A DNA stretch of 64,000 bases from Sphingomonas arvum. GTDB lineage: Bacteria > Pseudomonadota > Alphaproteobacteria > Sphingomonadales > Sphingomonadaceae. Location of the stretch: positions 1,449,686 to 1,513,685 of the forward strand of contig NZ_JAPDOB010000001.1 in assembly GCF_026013565.1 (NCBI RefSeq), written 5' to 3'. The translations under genes were made by a program, and so were the position numbers. The notes below the pieces were generated by a model. It made no database searches and was not told the DNA's origin. It saw nothing but the letters and a program-made list of their open reading frames with translations. Positions 35,439-44,833 of this stretch are shown piece by piece; the stretch's first letter is position 1; each line of letters begins with the position of its first letter.

Positions 35439-35657
35439 TCACCTGAAAATCGCCGATCCGCTAGCATCGTCCACGGCTGCTTGATCAAGAACGGCATTGT
35501 TCATGTCCTCGATGGACACAGGCTCCTCCCCTTCTCGTTCAAGCACCCCGAACACGTCCGAGATCAGCGCGGGTCGACCACGACGCGCCGATCTTGGCGC
35601 TCGGGCAATTGAGGTATCGTCTTCAGGTCCTTGGTTCTGCTCGCGCAATCTGCTCAT
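35439..35657 (-). CDS. Small hypothetical protein, weakly like an AbrB/MazE antitoxin tail
   Basis: A 72-residue protein. Of two close ATGs (35663 and 35657) the second has AGGAG at a proper six-base spacing, so I use it. The C-terminal part EEPVSIEDMNNAVLDQA resembles the tail of AbrB/PrlF-type antitoxins, where a similar SIEEMNEAI element is common, but the DNA-binding N-terminal part is absent. No toxin gene is seen next to it. The family suggestion is weak. Confidence 0.45.
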   Translation of the reverse strand: MSRLREQNQGPEDDTSIARAPRSARRGRPALISDVFGVLEREGEEPVSIEDMNNAVLDQAAVDDASGSAIFR

Positions 35658-36041
35658 TTTCATCTCCTAGCTGCAAACGCTGGAAACTCTTTGAACTCCA
35701 GCTTTCGCTCAAAGTCGCGTCAGCAGATAGGAGCGTGCTAGCGGCTGAAGGTCTGCAATTGGCCGCTAGGAGATCGTCCGGTTCTCGCGCGTGGAGGCCG
35801 GAAGCGGACGCCCGTTCAGCTAAGTAGCTATATCCACTTTCGACCCGACGGCGACAGTCTGCTGATCCGTCACCCACTTGCGGCTGCGAACCCGGCGAGA
35901 ACGTCTGTGCTTGAAGCAGACGTCAACACACAAGGCAGCCATTCCGACTAGAGCCAATCTGGGTTAAAAGAATCATCGCAAGTCGCGTCGTCGAGTCGCA
36001 TTTGGGCGTCAGCTTCACCGCTCTAGATGAGGGGACGTACG
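35658..36041. other. Intergenic, no recognisable gene
   Basis: A stretch of 384 bp between the small hypothetical gene and the secreted hydrolase. It must carry promoters for both divergent genes; I could not assign -35/-10 elements. Confidence 0.4.
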
Positions 36042-36959
36042 ATGCTCCTACGCACACCCTTGATTGCCTTGTGTATCGCGCTTGCGGCACCAACCGCTTC
36101 GGCCGTCCCACCTTATCCGGCAGGCTTCTCCACGCAGGAGATCGCCACCAACGGCACGACCATCCATGTTCGTACTGGTGGCAAGGGTCCGGCCGTGGTT
36201 CTTCTCCATGGGTACGGCGAAACCGGGGACATGTGGTCGCCGCTCGCGGCAGAGTTGATGCGTGACCACCAAGTCATCGTGCCTGACCTTCGTGGCCTTG
36301 GCCTTTCGGCGAAGCCAAAGACGGGTTTCGACAAGAAGACGCAAGGTGGGGATGTAGCGGGTGTCCTCGATGCGCTTCGGGTGACCAAAGCCGACCTAGT
36401 TACGCATGACATCGGCAACATGGTGGGTTTTGCGTTCGCCATGGAGCACCCCGAGCGCGTTCGCCGGTTCGTTCTGATCGATGCACCGGTGCCCGGCGTC
36501 GGGCCTTGGGAAGAGGTACTGAAGAACCCGCTCCTGTGGCACTTCCGCTTTGGCGGGCCAGATATGGAGCGCCTAGTCGCCGGGCGCGAGCGGATCTACC
36601 TCGACCGGTTCTGGAATGAGTTTTCGGCCGACCCGCAGCGGTTCGATGAAGAATCGCGGCGGCATTATGCGAGGATTTACGCCCTGCCCGGCGCCATGCA
36701 TTCGGGCTTCGAGCAATTTCATGCTTTCGACCAGGACGCCGTGGATAATCGCGCCTGGCTGGCAGCAAAGGGCAAGCTGAAGATGCCCGTGCTCGCGCTT
36801 GGCGGGGAGAAGAGCTTCGGCGACCAGATGGCCGTGGTGATGCGGTCCGGAGCCGAAAACGTCACTGGTGGCGTCGTTCCGGCCTCGGGGCACTGGATCA
36901 TGGAGGAAAACCCGGACGCGACCGTCAAGCTCGTTCGGGCTTTTCTCGACAAGCAATGA
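36042..36959 (+). CDS. Secreted alpha/beta hydrolase (epoxide hydrolase-like)
   Basis: A 305-residue alpha/beta-fold hydrolase. The ATG at 36042 follows GAGGGG by seven bases and begins a Sec signal (MLLRTPLIALCIALA...ASA); an upstream ATG at 36027 is less likely. The oxyanion-hole motif is LLHGYGETGDMW. The nucleophile elbow reads THDIGNMVG, with aspartate where lipases have serine, as in epoxide hydrolases and haloalkane dehalogenases. The catalytic His is in ASGHWIMEE. Likely periplasmic. It is followed 31 bp later by a second hydrolase. Confidence 0.88.
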   Translation: MLLRTPLIALCIALAAPTASAVPPYPAGFSTQEIATNGTTIHVRTGGKGPAVVLLHGYGETGDMWSPLAAELMRDHQVIVPDLRGLGLSAKPKTGFDKKTQGGDVAGVLDALRVTKADLVTHDIGNMVGFAFAMEHPERVRRFVLIDAPVPGVGPWEEVLKNPLLWHFRFGGPDMERLVAGRERIYLDRFWNEFSADPQRFDEESRRHYARIYALPGAMHSGFEQFHAFDQDAVDNRAWLAAKGKLKMPVLALGGEKSFGDQMAVVMRSGAENVTGGVVPASGHWIMEENPDATVKLVRAFLDKQ

Positions 36960-36990
36960 CCAGAGGCGATCCTTATTAGGAGAACTGGTG

Positions 36991-37860
36991 ATGACCGAGG
37001 CAACCGAACATTGGCTTGAAGGCACGGGTGGTCGGATCTTCGCCCGTCATTACCAGCCTGAGGGAAGGGTGAAGGCGAACCTTATCATCTGTCATGGAGT
37101 CAATTCGCACGGTGGCCAGCACGCCCGTGCCGCCACGGATTTCGCTGCTCGGGGCTTTGCCGTCACGGCTCTTGACCTGCGCGGCCGCGGCAAGTCGGAT
37201 GGCGAGCGCTTCTATGCCTCGAGCATCGACGAGTATGTGTCCGATCTCAGCCAGGCCATCGAACTGGGCCGCTCCAAACACCCGGACCTGCCGGTTTACC
37301 TGCTGGGCCATAGCGCCGGAGGAGTGACGTCGGTCAGCTATGCGCTTGATCATCAGGACCGGATAGACGGGCTGATCTGCGAAAGCTTCGCCTTCCGCGT
37401 GTTCGCGCCGAATATAGCGTTGAAACTGCTCGAAGGTGCCAGCCACGTCGCGCCGCACGCGCATGTATTGAAGCTCAAGATGGAAGACTTTTCGCGAGAC
37501 CCGGAGTGGGTGGCACAACTCAACGCGGATCCGCTCACACTTAACGAGGTTCAGCCGGTGGCGACCGTGGCTGCCTTCGCGCGCGCAGGTGAGCGGTTCG
37601 AGCGCGAGTTCGGACGAATTAAGTTGCCCGTCCTCATCCTTCACGGCACCGCCGACCACGCGACCCGCCCCGACGGCAGCGAGCAATTCTACCGCGAGAC
37701 AGGGTCGAGCGATAAGACACTAAAGCTTTATGAGGGTCACTATCACGACCTTCTCAATGACTTAGGGCGCGAGCAGGTGATGGGCGACATCGTCGAATGG
37801 ATCGACGCTCGGCTCCCCAGTGCTGAGCTCAGGATGCAGACATCTTCGGAGGTAGCCTAA
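36991..37860 (+). CDS. Alpha/beta hydrolase, monoacylglycerol lipase-like
   Basis: A 289-residue Hydrolase_4-type protein. Visible motifs are ICHGVNSHGGQH (oxyanion region), LDLRGRGKSDG, the nucleophile elbow LGHSAGG, and HGTADHATRPDGS with the final GHYHDLLND carrying the catalytic His. ATG at 36991 behind AGGAGA. No signal peptide, so cytoplasmic. Probably co-transcribed with the preceding hydrolase. Substrate could be a monoglyceride or other ester. Confidence 0.9.
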   Translation: MTEATEHWLEGTGGRIFARHYQPEGRVKANLIICHGVNSHGGQHARAATDFAARGFAVTALDLRGRGKSDGERFYASSIDEYVSDLSQAIELGRSKHPDLPVYLLGHSAGGVTSVSYALDHQDRIDGLICESFAFRVFAPNIALKLLEGASHVAPHAHVLKLKMEDFSRDPEWVAQLNADPLTLNEVQPVATVAAFARAGERFEREFGRIKLPVLILHGTADHATRPDGSEQFYRETGSSDKTLKLYEGHYHDLLNDLGREQVMGDIVEWIDARLPSAELRMQTSSEVA

Positions 37861-38206
37861 TTCCTAGTGTCGTTTGCAAGCGGAGGTGAGCCATACAACC
37901 GGACAAACGTTTCGTGAGCAGGAGCGGCTGCGATGGAGTCCGATCAGCGTGGCGGGAACGACAGCGCCTTACGTAGCGACCATCTCAAGGTTAATTTGTT
38001 CCGTTTCGCGAACCTTCGCGACCAGTCGAATTTGGGTTCCCCCTTAAAGATAGTGTCAGCATCGATCACGCTGCGGCGGTGCTGGCGAGCTGGGACAAAC
38101 ACCTGACCTGCTCAATAGGCTCGGGATCTCTGCCTCGCCTTGTGACCTGACTTCAGGTCCGCTGGGAAGCCGGTCTGAGCGATTGACGCAAGCAGATCGC
38201 AGCTCT
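37861..38206. other. Intergenic, no recognisable gene
   Basis: About 350 bp between the lipase-like gene and the convergent poxB. No credible frame, repeat or hairpin stood out. Confidence 0.4.
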
Positions 38207-39930
38207 TCACCGCAGCAGGTTGCTGCGGGCAAGATCGATGATTTCGGTGCCGCGCCCGTTCATCACCGCCTTCAGCACGTAGAGGCTGAATCCTTTCATC
38301 TGCTCGGCGGTGACCTTGGGCGGTAGCGAGAGCTCCTGCCGGTTCACGACCACGTTCAAAAGGGCCGGACCCGGATGGGCGAAGATGTCTTGGGCGGCTT
38401 GGGAGAGGTCGCCCGGGTCCTCGACCCTGAGGGCATGAACACCAACTGCCCTCGCCATCTCGGCAAAATCCGGGTTCTCGAGAGCGACGCCTGTTTCGAT
38501 CAAGCCTGCGCTTTTCATCTCGAGCTCTACGAACCCGAGCGAACCATTGTTGAAGATCACCACCTTCAAGGGCAGCTTGTGCTGGTTCAGGGTAAGGAAG
38601 TCACCCATCAGCATGGCAAAGCCGCCATCGCCGGACATGGAGATGACCTGCCTTCCCGGGAACGCCGCTTGCGCGCCGATTCCTTGCGTCATCGCATTGG
38701 CCATGGAACCATGTACCCAGGAGCCGATCAGCCGCCGACGACCATTCATCCTGACGTATCGCGCGGCCCAGATGGTGGGCGTGCCGACATCTGCGGTGAA
38801 TACCGCATCGTCGGCGGCCGTATCGTTGATGACCTTGGCGAGGTATTGGGGGTGGATGGGCTTGCGGCCTGGCTGCCCAACAGCAAGCTCGTCCAGATCT
38901 GCGCGGGCTTTGCGGTAGTGGTCGAGGCTGCTCTCCAGGTGGGAGCGGTCGTCCTTTCGCGTGAGCCTCGGCAGCAGCGCTTCGATCGTGGCGGAGACAT
39001 CGCCGATCAGACCGAGGTCCAACTGGCAGCGGCGACCTAGGTGCTCCGGCCGGAGGTCCACCTGCGCGATCCGCGCTTCTGTTGGATAGAATTGCCGGTA
39101 TGGGAAGTCGGTACCGAGCATCAGCAGCATGTCGCACGTCAGCATCGCCCGATAGCCCGACGAGAAGCCGATCAAGCCCGTCATGCCGACGTCATACGGG
39201 TTGTCGTACTCGACGAATTCCTTGCCTCCGAGGGCGTGCACGATCGGTGCACCCAGGGTTTCGGCAAATTGAAGTAGCTGCGGGTGCGCGTTCGCGCACC
39301 CACGACCGCAAAGCAGCGTAACCCGCTTCGCGCCGTTCAGCATCTCTGCAAGCGTCTCCAGCTCCCGGTCGAACGGGCGCACCAATGCTGGTGGGGGCAG
39401 CAAAGCGGCTCGCGGCGCGACGGATGTTGCGGCGGTATCCTTGAGAGCAACGTTGCCGGGTACGATGACGACCGACACGCCGCCCTTACCAACGGCGGTG
39501 CGGATAGCGATTTCCAGAACCCGGGGCATCTGTTCGGGACTGGAGACAAGCTCGCAATAATGGCTGCACTCGGCGAACAGGCGCTCGGGCTTGGTCTCCT
39601 GAAAGTAGCCGCTGCCGATCTCGCCGCTAGGAATGTGAGCGGCTATCGCCAGCACCGGAACGCCCGTGCGGTGGCAGTCGTACAACCCATTAATGAGATG
39701 GACATGGCCCGGTCCGCACGAACCTGCGCAGACCGCGAGCCGACCAGTGAGTTGGGCCTCAGCACCCGCAGCAACGCGCCGGCCTCCTCGTGGCGGACAT
39801 GCACCCACTCGATCACTCCGCGGCTGCGGATCGCCTCTGTGATACCGTTAAGGCTGTCCCCGACTACGCCGTAGATGCGCTCGACTCCGGCTTTCTGCAG
39901 CGTCTCCACAATCGAGTCGGCAATGTTCAC
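38207..39930 (-). pseudogene. poxB: Pyruvate dehydrogenase (quinone)-type ThDP enzyme, frameshifted
   Basis: The start (GTG 39930, MNIADSIVETLQKAGVERIYGVVGD) and the rest ([22 protein letters not shown] through [15 protein letters not shown] to the C-terminus) lie in different frames. The junction is in HEEAGA-AAGAE, where one base (a C of an expected TTC codon) is missing between 39772 and 39773. Restoring it gives about 574 residues, the normal PoxB length, with an intact ThDP motif (SGDGGFAM near 38600-38650). PoxB decarboxylates pyruvate to acetate and passes electrons to ubiquinone. It is a young pseudogene or a sequence error; everything else is well preserved. Confidence 0.88.
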
Positions 39931-40053
39931 GGGAGCTGCTCCTCTTCACCTTACCGCAAACGCGCGGAAGGCCCCGGCGGCTCACCCTTAGACGCCTGCA
40001 CACCCTCAGATCGCCAAAAGGTAGAGGTTGCTCGTCCAGCTTGAGAAGCGCTT

Positions 40054-40809
40054 TCAAACTTGCGCAGACCCGCCGTCCGCGAAGAGTTCGATGCCGGTTA
40101 CGAAGCTGGACTGACCCGACGCCAGAAACAGGGCTGCGCTGGCGATCTCGTCGGGGTCCGCAACTCTCCCGAGGGGCACCTGAGATGCGATCTCCGCAAG
40201 CAGCTGCTGCTGCGCGGCCGCATCATCCCCGGCCAGACCGAGAAGGCCCGGCGTCGCAGTCGGGCCCGGGCTCAGGACATTGACCCGAATCGACCGCGCC
40301 TTGAGGTCGAGCGTCCAAGTTCGCGCAAAGCTTCGGATGGCGGCCTTCGACGCTCCGTACACGCTGAAAGCCGGGACCGGCGCGATGCTTGTCGTTGAGC
40401 CGGTCAGGATCACGGCAGCTCCATTCACGAGCAGCGGAAGCGCCTTCTGGACCGTGAACAGAACGCCTTTCACGTTGCGGTCGAACGTGACGTCGAACTG
40501 CTCCTCGGTGATGCTGCCGAGCGGGAGGTAAGAGCCGCCGCCGGCATTCGCAAATAAGACATCTATGCGCCCCGCCTCGGCTTCGACCTCCGCATACAGG
40601 CGATCAAGGTCGGCCATGACGGTCGAGTCCGCCTGTATGCCCCGCAAACCGGAGCCTATTTCGGCAACTGCTCTGCCCAGTTCGGCTTCGCGGCGCCCGG
40701 TGATGAACACCCGCGCGCCTTCGGCCACGAAGCGCTTCGCCGTGGCAAAGCCGATGCCGGTCGTGCCGCCGGTAATAACGGCGACCTTGCCTTCGAGTGC
40801 GTAACCCAT
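40054..40809 (-). CDS. Short-chain dehydrogenase/reductase
   Basis: A 251-residue classical SDR. The cofactor motif is ITGGTTGIGFA (residues 12-22), with FANAGGG for NNAG. The catalytic residues are the Ser of LTGSTTS and YGASK (Y/K pair). The C-terminal VNVLSPGPTATP and FVTGIELFADGGSAQ are typical. ATG at 40809. The Arg-Arg after the second strand (TGRREAEL) suggests NADP(H). It lies 124 bp downstream of the poxB start on the same strand and next to secreted hydrolases; substrate unknown. Confidence 0.9.
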   Translation of the reverse strand: MGYALEGKVAVITGGTTGIGFATAKRFVAEGARVFITGRREAELGRAVAEIGSGLRGIQADSTVMADLDRLYAEVEAEAGRIDVLFANAGGGSYLPLGSITEEQFDVTFDRNVKGVLFTVQKALPLLVNGAAVILTGSTTSIAPVPAFSVYGASKAAIRSFARTWTLDLKARSIRVNVLSPGPTATPGLLGLAGDDAAAQQQLLAEIASQVPLGRVADPDEIASAALFLASGQSSFVTGIELFADGGSAQV

Positions 40810-40852
40810 CGGCTCGTGTCCGTTGTTGGAGGGAATGGCAAGCGCAACCAGC

Positions 40853-41662
40853 TCATCGGCGAGCTTCGGCAGAGCGGGCCGGAGCCGACCCTGCCCGCTC
40901 GATCATCGCAGCGACCAGGTCCGGGTGCGACAGCATCAGCACGTGGCTGGCGCCAGGCACCTCCACGGACTCGCGCGCCTTAGCGCGTCTAGCGAGGTAG
41001 GCGTGCAGGTTGGCCGGAATGTTACGGTCCAGCTGACCGTAGGCAAACCAAGAGGGGATCGAGCGCCAGGACTCGGCCGCAGCGGGCTCGGCAAGCGCGG
41101 ATTGCGCCACTGGCCGCTGCGTGACGGCCATCTGAGATCCCTCAGCCTCCGGCAAGTCGGCCGCGAACTGCTTCCAGTAACGCGCCTGCAGGATGTAGAG
41201 GTCGGCACTGCCGTCTGCCAGCGGTACTGGCGGCGCAAGCGCGGCCGAGAGCATGCCCATCGGGAACTGCTTGCCGAGACTTGCGGCGCTTTCTCCGACA
41301 TCAGGGGCAAGCCCGGCGATGAACACGAGTGCCTTGACCTTGCGGTGATTGGCGGCAGCGACGGAGATGACCTCTCCACCGTAGGAGTGGCCAACCAGGA
41401 CCACCTCGCCCGGAAGGCTTGCGACTAGGCTCCCGATATAGCTTGCGTCGCCCTTCAGCGTTCTGAGCGGAACGGCAGCGGCGATCACCGGATAGCCATC
41501 GCGCGTCAACCTGGTGATCACCGGATTCCAACTTGACGATCCGGCAAAAGCGCCATGCACCAGCACGATAGTCGGTTTGACGCTCGTCGGCGCTGCGGCT
41601 TGTGCGACGAAGGGCGTCGATAGCGAAAGGGCGAAAACGGTAGCCACGACCGGTAGGCGCAT
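40853..41662 (-). CDS. Secreted alpha/beta hydrolase
   Basis: A 269-residue hydrolase. ATG at 41662 starts a Sec signal (MRLPVVATVFALSLS...AQA), with AAAGGA upstream; the frame extends further 5' but without a signal. It has HGAFAGSSSW (oxyanion region), the elbow LVGHSYGGEV and the C-terminal GASHVLMLSHPD with the catalytic His. This is the AB hydrolase family with many esterase-like proteins. Likely periplasmic. It is 43 bp upstream of the SDR on the same strand. Confidence 0.88.
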   Translation of the reverse strand: MRLPVVATVFALSLSTPFVAQAAAPTSVKPTIVLVHGAFAGSSSWNPVITRLTRDGYPVIAAAVPLRTLKGDASYIGSLVASLPGEVVLVGHSYGGEVISVAAANHRKVKALVFIAGLAPDVGESAASLGKQFPMGMLSAALAPPVPLADGSADLYILQARYWKQFAADLPEAEGSQMAVTQRPVAQSALAEPAAAESWRSIPSWFAYGQLDRNIPANLHAYLARRAKARESVEVPGASHVLMLSHPDLVAAMIERAGSAPARSAEARR

Positions 41663-41734
41663 CGCACATATCCTTTGTTCGACAAGGTGGTGGTGATCGG
41701 GCCGGCACAATCCCGGTGCCGGCCCGGGCGCTCG

Positions 41735-42610
41735 TCACGCGGCGGTCGCGGGCTCGGCGCCGGCCGAAGCGGCTGCTCCTTCCGACCTCACGAAGGCGAG
41801 GATCTCCGCGTTCACGAGTTCAGCGTGCGTTACCGGCATGCCATGGGGAAGATCCTCGAAGGTCTTTAGCGTGCCGTTTTTCAGCAGCTTCACCGCGAGC
41901 GGGGCCGACGCGACATAGGGTACGACCTGGTCGTCCTTGCTGTGCAGCAGGAGAACCGGAACGTCGATCGCTTTCAGGTCCTCGGTAAGGTCAGTCTCCG
42001 AGAACACCTTGATGCACTCATATTGCGCCTTGATGCCGCCGGTCATTGCCTGCCGCCACCAGTTGCGGACGGAGCCCTCGATGACCTTCGCTGCTGGACG
42101 GTTGAACCCGTAGAACGGACCCGCTGCGATCTCGAGATATGCTTGCGCACGGTTCGCCGCGACGGCCTGACGGTAGCCATCGAACGTCTCGATCGGCAGC
42201 CCGTCGGGATTGCTGTCCTTGCGCACCATGACCGGCGGGATTGCACTGATAAGGATCACCTTCGACAGGCGGCCCGGATCGGCACGGGCAGCATAGCGAG
42301 TGGCTTCGCCGCCGCCGGTTGAATGACCGACATGCACCGCGTTCTTGAGGTCCAGCGCGCGAACGAGTTCGATCACGTCTGCCGCGTAGGTGTCCATGTC
42401 ATTCCCGTTGTCGGTCTGGGTTGACCGGCCATGGCCCCGTCGATCGTGGGCAATGACTCGGAAGCCCTCGCCCAGGAAGAACATGAGTTGCCCGTCCCAC
42501 TCGTCCGCACTGAGCGGCCAGCCGTGGTGGAAGAACATGGCTGGCGCATCCTTGGGGCCCCAATCCTTGTAGTAGATGTCCGTGCCGTCGCTGGTCGTGA
42601 AAACATCCAT
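41735..42610 (-). CDS. Alpha/beta hydrolase, non-haem chloroperoxidase-like
   Basis: A 291-residue hydrolase beginning MDVFTTSDGTDIYYKDWG, a start typical of cofactor-free haloperoxidases and esterases. It carries FFHHGWPLSADEW, HDRRGHGRS, the nucleophile elbow VGHSTGGGEA and a late Asp in LLHSKDDQVVP with the catalytic His in LPHGMPVTH. ATG 42610 behind GGAGAGAG is preferred over the longer frame to 42664. Cytoplasmic. Whether it has perhydrolase or esterase activity cannot be told from the sequence. Confidence 0.9.
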   Translation of the reverse strand: MDVFTTSDGTDIYYKDWGPKDAPAMFFHHGWPLSADEWDGQLMFFLGEGFRVIAHDRRGHGRSTQTDNGNDMDTYAADVIELVRALDLKNAVHVGHSTGGGEATRYAARADPGRLSKVILISAIPPVMVRKDSNPDGLPIETFDGYRQAVAANRAQAYLEIAAGPFYGFNRPAAKVIEGSVRNWWRQAMTGGIKAQYECIKVFSETDLTEDLKAIDVPVLLLHSKDDQVVPYVASAPLAVKLLKNGTLKTFEDLPHGMPVTHAELVNAEILAFVRSEGAAASAGAEPATAA

Positions 42611-42679
42611 GGTCTCTCTCCGTTGAAAGAAGGTTGGTTGAACCTTCGGCGTGGTGGGCGTCATTGGACCGGCGAGTTG

Positions 42680-43099
42680 CTATCCGGCTGGCGGCTCGTC
42701 CGGTGCCGGTATGGTGAACTGGATGGCTTCGCTTGCCACGACCGCGTGCGTAGCGTCGGCGAGTTCGACGGTGACTTGGTGAGGACCTGGGGCCAGACCG
42801 ACGATCGCCAGCGGCTCGTCGCTTGCATGGACGAAGTGCTATGCTGCTTCGTCCACCGTTACATGGAGGTGTCCTACCCGTGGCGAGACCTGCAGCGCGC
42901 CCGCCCCGAAGACCGGCAGGACACGCATGTTCTCAGTCTGAAAGGAGATGAACACGCGTCCCTTGGCGAGAGACCTTGGATGGGGAGGCGCTACACTCAG
43001 GCGAGGAGCAGCTTCTTCCTTGATCTCGATCAGCGGGGACGCGGCCTTACCACTTTCGTGCCACCCGGTTACCCCGATCTGTGACCATGCTCGCGGCAT
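42680..43099 (-). pseudogene. DUF6130-like protein interrupted by a TAG codon
   Basis: The frame from ATG 43099 runs through SLAKGRVFISFQTENMRVLPVFG and SPRVGHLHVTVDEA, stops at TAG (42839-42841), then continues in the same frame as HFVHASDEP...GLAPGPHQVTVELADATH to a TAG at 42680-42682. Homologues as I remember them have Trp at the interrupted position (VDDxPWH), so TGG to TAG is the simplest change. The N-terminal signal peptide expected for this family is also not evident. Probably inactive. Confidence 0.65.
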
Positions 43100-43232
43100 A
43101 TCCTCGACGCCTCCGAAGAACGCGTAAGCCGCGCTCGGTCATCTCACCGGCTCGAGGTCTAGAGTGTTCGTTCGCACGGGGATTGAACCAAACCGCCATA
43201 CTTTGAACGTTTCGCGCGCGGCCGGGCGTTTC

Positions 43233-44174
43233 TCACAACTGCCGCCGCCATGCGGCCGGTGTCAGTCCCGTATGCCATCCGAACACGCGCGTCATATGAC
43301 TCTGGTCGGCAAAGCCGCACAGCAGGGCCACGTGCGCAAGCGGCATAGATCTGTTCGCGAGATGAACTTTGGCAGTTTCCACTCGCCGCTGGATCAACCA
43401 ACGATGTGGAGCTAGCCCGGTGCTCTTCTTGAACGCTCGGGCAAAGTGCTGAACTGAAAGCCGGCACTCACGAGCGATGCTTGCTACCGGCGTGTTGCCG
43501 GTCAAATCGCCGCTGAGCATCTCCTGCGCCCGCTTGAGCTGCCATCTTGCCAGGCCGCCCCTTATATCTGCAGGCCGGGCCACCACGCCGCCATAGGCGT
43601 GTGAGACATGCGATGCGATCGCCATCAGGACGTGCTCGATAAACGACCGGTCGGCTTGCTCGGGCGAAGCCAAGGTCGGGACGAGGCAATTTGCAAGATC
43701 TCGAACGACAGAGTCGAACCGGGGTTCGCCAGGGTGGCAGTCTATATTTCGAACGTGTGGTTCCGCTGCGTTGTCGGCCATCTCGTCGAGTGCAGCGCGC
43801 GGCAGGTAAAAGTGCAAGGAATGATGCGGCCGATCGATGAGGGCAGCCTGACTTCGTGTTAGATCGCGCAATATGAACTCGCCTGCCTTGATAGTGCGTT
43901 TCGGCAGAGCGCGCCCGTCTTCCCACACCTGATGGTCGCCTAAGTCCTCCAGCTGCAGGCACAGGAGGAAAGCCTCTTCGGTCGGCACCGCGTCTGTCAT
44001 ACCAATCACCGGATCCATGGACTGGATCTCCGTCACTGCGAGCGGGCCGGCACGCAGGCTGGTGGTAACAAGCGACGGTGCTGCCTTGATGTGGAACAGC
44101 TCACCAAGGCGCCCGCCAACGGCACCGGATCCCCGAGTTAATCCTGCTTCGCTCGTCTCGGTGGCGTGTTGCAC
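43233..44174 (-). CDS. AraC-family transcriptional regulator
   Basis: A 313-residue regulator with an N-terminal sensor half and a C-terminal double helix-turn-helix: VASIARECRLSVQHFARAFKKSTGLAPHRWLIQRRVE and MPLAHVALLCGFADQSHMTRVFGWHTGLTPAAWRR (each given here in family-typical pieces such as FARAFKKSTGLAPHRW and CGFADQSHMTRVF). GTG at 44174 has GAAGGAG six bases upstream and is preferred over the longer frame. It precedes, on the same strand, only broken or unrelated genes, so its targets are unclear. Confidence 0.9.
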   Translation of the reverse strand: MQHATETSEAGLTRGSGAVGGRLGELFHIKAAPSLVTTSLRAGPLAVTEIQSMDPVIGMTDAVPTEEAFLLCLQLEDLGDHQVWEDGRALPKRTIKAGEFILRDLTRSQAALIDRPHHSLHFYLPRAALDEMADNAAEPHVRNIDCHPGEPRFDSVVRDLANCLVPTLASPEQADRSFIEHVLMAIASHVSHAYGGVVARPADIRGGLARWQLKRAQEMLSGDLTGNTPVASIARECRLSVQHFARAFKKSTGLAPHRWLIQRRVETAKVHLANRSMPLAHVALLCGFADQSHMTRVFGWHTGLTPAAWRRQL

Positions 44175-44199
44175 GACGGGCTCCTTCGAGGACAGATCG

Positions 44200-44460
44200 T
44201 CAAAGCTCCGATGGGGTCTTCCAGTAGTTGTTGGCTGCCGCGATTGTCGCGAACTCGGTGGCCACGACATGGCTCGCGGCAATCAAGCCGTACGGATCGT
44301 GCGAATATTGTGCGCGCCCGTTGGTCAGCACCTCCAGCTGCTTCTGCATCGCATGAACCGAATGTCGAGCGAGCATCAGCGCCAGTGCGCGGCCTTCTTC
44401 CGGGGTTGGGGTGATCAGGGTATTTCCGGGGACCAGAGGGATCGTAGGGACGTCCGTCAT
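44200..44460 (-). CDS. Hypothetical protein
   Basis: An 86-residue protein with ATG at 44460 and GGAG upstream. It is mainly helical and Ala-rich (RALALMLARHSVHAMQKQL), with no motif I recognise. It lies 25 bp upstream of the AraC gene on the same strand. Confidence 0.5.
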   Translation of the reverse strand: MTDVPTIPLVPGNTLITPTPEEGRALALMLARHSVHAMQKQLEVLTNGRAQYSHDPYGLIAASHVVATEFATIAAANNYWKTPSEL

Positions 44461-44519
44461 CGCGCGCGCTCCAACTTCAAGGGTCGTCTGGCGTCAGTCC
44501 GGACGACGTTTGTCTACGC

Positions 44520-44810
44520 TCACGGGCCAGTCAGCTTGCCGACCTCAATCCTGAACTCGGTCACGATCGTGCGTTCGTACAAGTCGTGCTGGTAAAAGGG
44601 GCTGATGCCAAGCAGGCGCTTCGCTTCGTCGAAGTCGGCTGCATCCACCAGCATTAGATTGCCCATCCTCCGGTCATGCTCGTCGAACAGTGGCCCGGCA
44701 ACCCTGATCTGCTTGAGAGGCTGGCCGACAAACTCGTTCACCTCGTCCTGCAAGTCGGCCAGGTGGAGTTCGGCTTCCGGCTTGTAGAAACCCATGATGG
44801 CGAACAACAT
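44520..44810 (-). CDS. YciI-like protein
   Basis: A 96-residue ferredoxin-fold protein of the YCII family: MLFAIMGFYKPEA at the start, the central GPLFDEHDRRMGNLMLVDAAD, and ISPFYQHDLYERTIV at the end. The His/Asp pair of the family (QHDLYE) is present. The biochemical role of such proteins is generally unknown. ATG 44810, 24 bp after msrB. Confidence 0.85.
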   Translation of the reverse strand: MLFAIMGFYKPEAELHLADLQDEVNEFVGQPLKQIRVAGPLFDEHDRRMGNLMLVDAADFDEAKRLLGISPFYQHDLYERTIVTEFRIEVGKLTGP

Positions 44811-44833
44811 CGGCCTTCTCCCCGGCTCGGCAC

